61,251 nt of DNA from Candidatus Gastranaerophilales bacterium (lineage in GTDB: Bacteria; Cyanobacteriota; Vampirovibrionia; Gastranaerophilales; Gastranaerophilaceae), in NCBI GenBank assembly GCA_900770525.1, contig CAAHDT010000026.1, positions 1 through 61,251 of the forward strand. Reading direction: 5' to 3'. The notes beneath the pieces were generated by a model, which was not told the DNA's origin, did no database searches, and was given only the letters and a program-made list of their open reading frames with translations. The position numbers and the translations under genes were made by a program. Shown here piece after piece: positions 60,917 to 61,251 of this stretch. The stretch's first letter is position 1, and each line of letters starts with the position of its first letter.

Positions 60917-61080
60917 AATTTATAAAAACACCAAGAACCCCTTTACCGAAGGTAGAGTGATTTATTATGATTTTGCTCTGGTTGCTCATTCAAAAGCTTT
61001 AAATTTTGAATTGTAATATTGCACGAAATACGAATATAGGCTATAATGAATTTATACTATTAATATATTATACACAAAAA

Positions 61081-61112
61081 TGTAGGTTGGGGTTTCAGCC
61101 TAACGAAGTAAC
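61081..61112 (+). repeat. TTTCAGCC-type dispersed repeat, right copy
   Basis: It begins TGTAGGTTGGGGTTTCAGCC and continues AACGAAGTAAC. It matches the minus strand of 148-179 and shares GGGTTTCAGCCTA with 47148-47161. Confidence 0.7.
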
Positions 61113-61167
61113 CCGAGGGAATTTGCGTCCGAGCAGAGGAAGCAAGGAAAAAGAGCATAGGAATGTC

Positions 61168-61225
61168 CAACACAACACAACACAACACAACACAACACAA
61201 CACAACACAACACAACACAACACAA
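61168..61225. repeat. Pentanucleotide repeat (CAACA)11
   Basis: Eleven perfect CAACA units and a partial twelfth, 58 bases in all, about 56 bases after the TTTCAGCC element. Length variation between clones is expected. Confidence 0.92.
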
Positions 61226-61251
61226 GAATAGCATAAACAAAGTCTTAAATC

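Larger units (their letters stand above)
60858..61251. other. Right-edge intergenic repeat region
   Basis: Apart from the terminator at 60890 no functional gene is supported. It holds a TTTCAGCC-type element at 61081-61112 and a long CAACA repeat. A frame that crosses the repeat encodes only Gln/His/Asn/Thr periodic sequence and is rejected. Confidence 0.6.

Noticed and set aside
47110..61225. CRISPR array
   Set aside because: The tandem repeats here are 5-base units or 66-base coding units without spacers, and no cas genes are present.
61006..61236. A 76-codon frame running through the CAACA repeat
   Set aside because: Most of it is repeat-encoded periodic sequence and a TTTCAGCC element. 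It has no ribosome binding site and ends only because the repeat ends.

Overview
The window looks like a chromosomal segment of a gut-type, non-photosynthetic cyanobacterial relative (Vampirovibrionia/Melainabacteria, probably Gastranaerophilales). This is an inference. The DNA is AT-rich, the envelope is Gram-negative in type (porin-like barrel at 33.9 kb, lipoprotein at 58 kb), and the prepilin at 17.7 kb has a characteristic N-terminus. Several proteins of unknown function share a short N-terminal motif of the form M-x-V-x-x-I...F-x-G that I associate with this lineage. No ribosomal RNA, CRISPR array, prophage or insertion sequence was recognised.

Layout. 0-0.7 kb: a repeat-rich edge, then the RNase P RNA. 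0.7-7.5 kb: a 2110-residue protein with a central RelA/SpoT-type nucleotidyltransferase fold and a C-terminal acetyltransferase-like region, followed by a small partner gene. 7.7-20.7 kb: a formyltransferase/metalloprotease pair, ybaB-recR, a GT39-like membrane protein, lepA, a two-component system running into tadA, a phosphopantetheinyl transferase, a prepilin and ffh with a DRE-TIM aldolase. 21-25 kb: dtd; an unusual zinc-ribbon/RGG-like protein coupled to rimM-trmD; ybaK; a mismatch glycosylase. 25-29 kb: a frameshifted gene, tRNA-Ala, a nitroreductase and a glyoxalase-fold protein. 29-40.5 kb: an ABC-F ATPase, dnaN, an Orn/Lys/Arg-type decarboxylase, a porin, a helicase-nuclease fusion, ispF, a CDF transporter and an AlkD-like protein. 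40.5-45.6 kb: a small gene with its own terminator, TPR proteins, a phosphoesterase, a metallo-beta-lactamase-fold protein and pncC. 45.7-52.1 kb: lineage-specific secreted-looking proteins, recA and a U32 protein. 52.1-54.5 kb: an array of repeated boxes upstream of groES-groEL. 54.5-61.3 kb: a repeat patch, a hybrid kinase, TPR and lipoprotein genes, a second small gene and pentanucleotide repeats.

How the genes work together. Much of the window is housekeeping translation and genome maintenance: rnpB, lepA, ffh, tadA, dtd, rimM, trmD, ybaK, recR, recA, dnaN, a glycosylase, an AlkD-like protein and groESL. Placed among these are lineage-specific proteins likely to act at or beyond the envelope.

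Two features recur across the window. First, about a dozen genes have a -10 hexamer ending six bases before the start codon, often with an extended TGn motif, which suggests that leaderless mRNAs are common. Second, intergenic patches combine a TTTCAGCC-type inverted element with simple-sequence repeats (C11, GCTAT x5, CAACA x11).

The strongest candidates for something undescribed are the RelA/SpoT-fold giant protein with its small partner, the RGG-like protein upstream of rimM, the box array at 52.1-52.3 kb (a possible origin or operator), and the shared N-terminal F-x-G motif.
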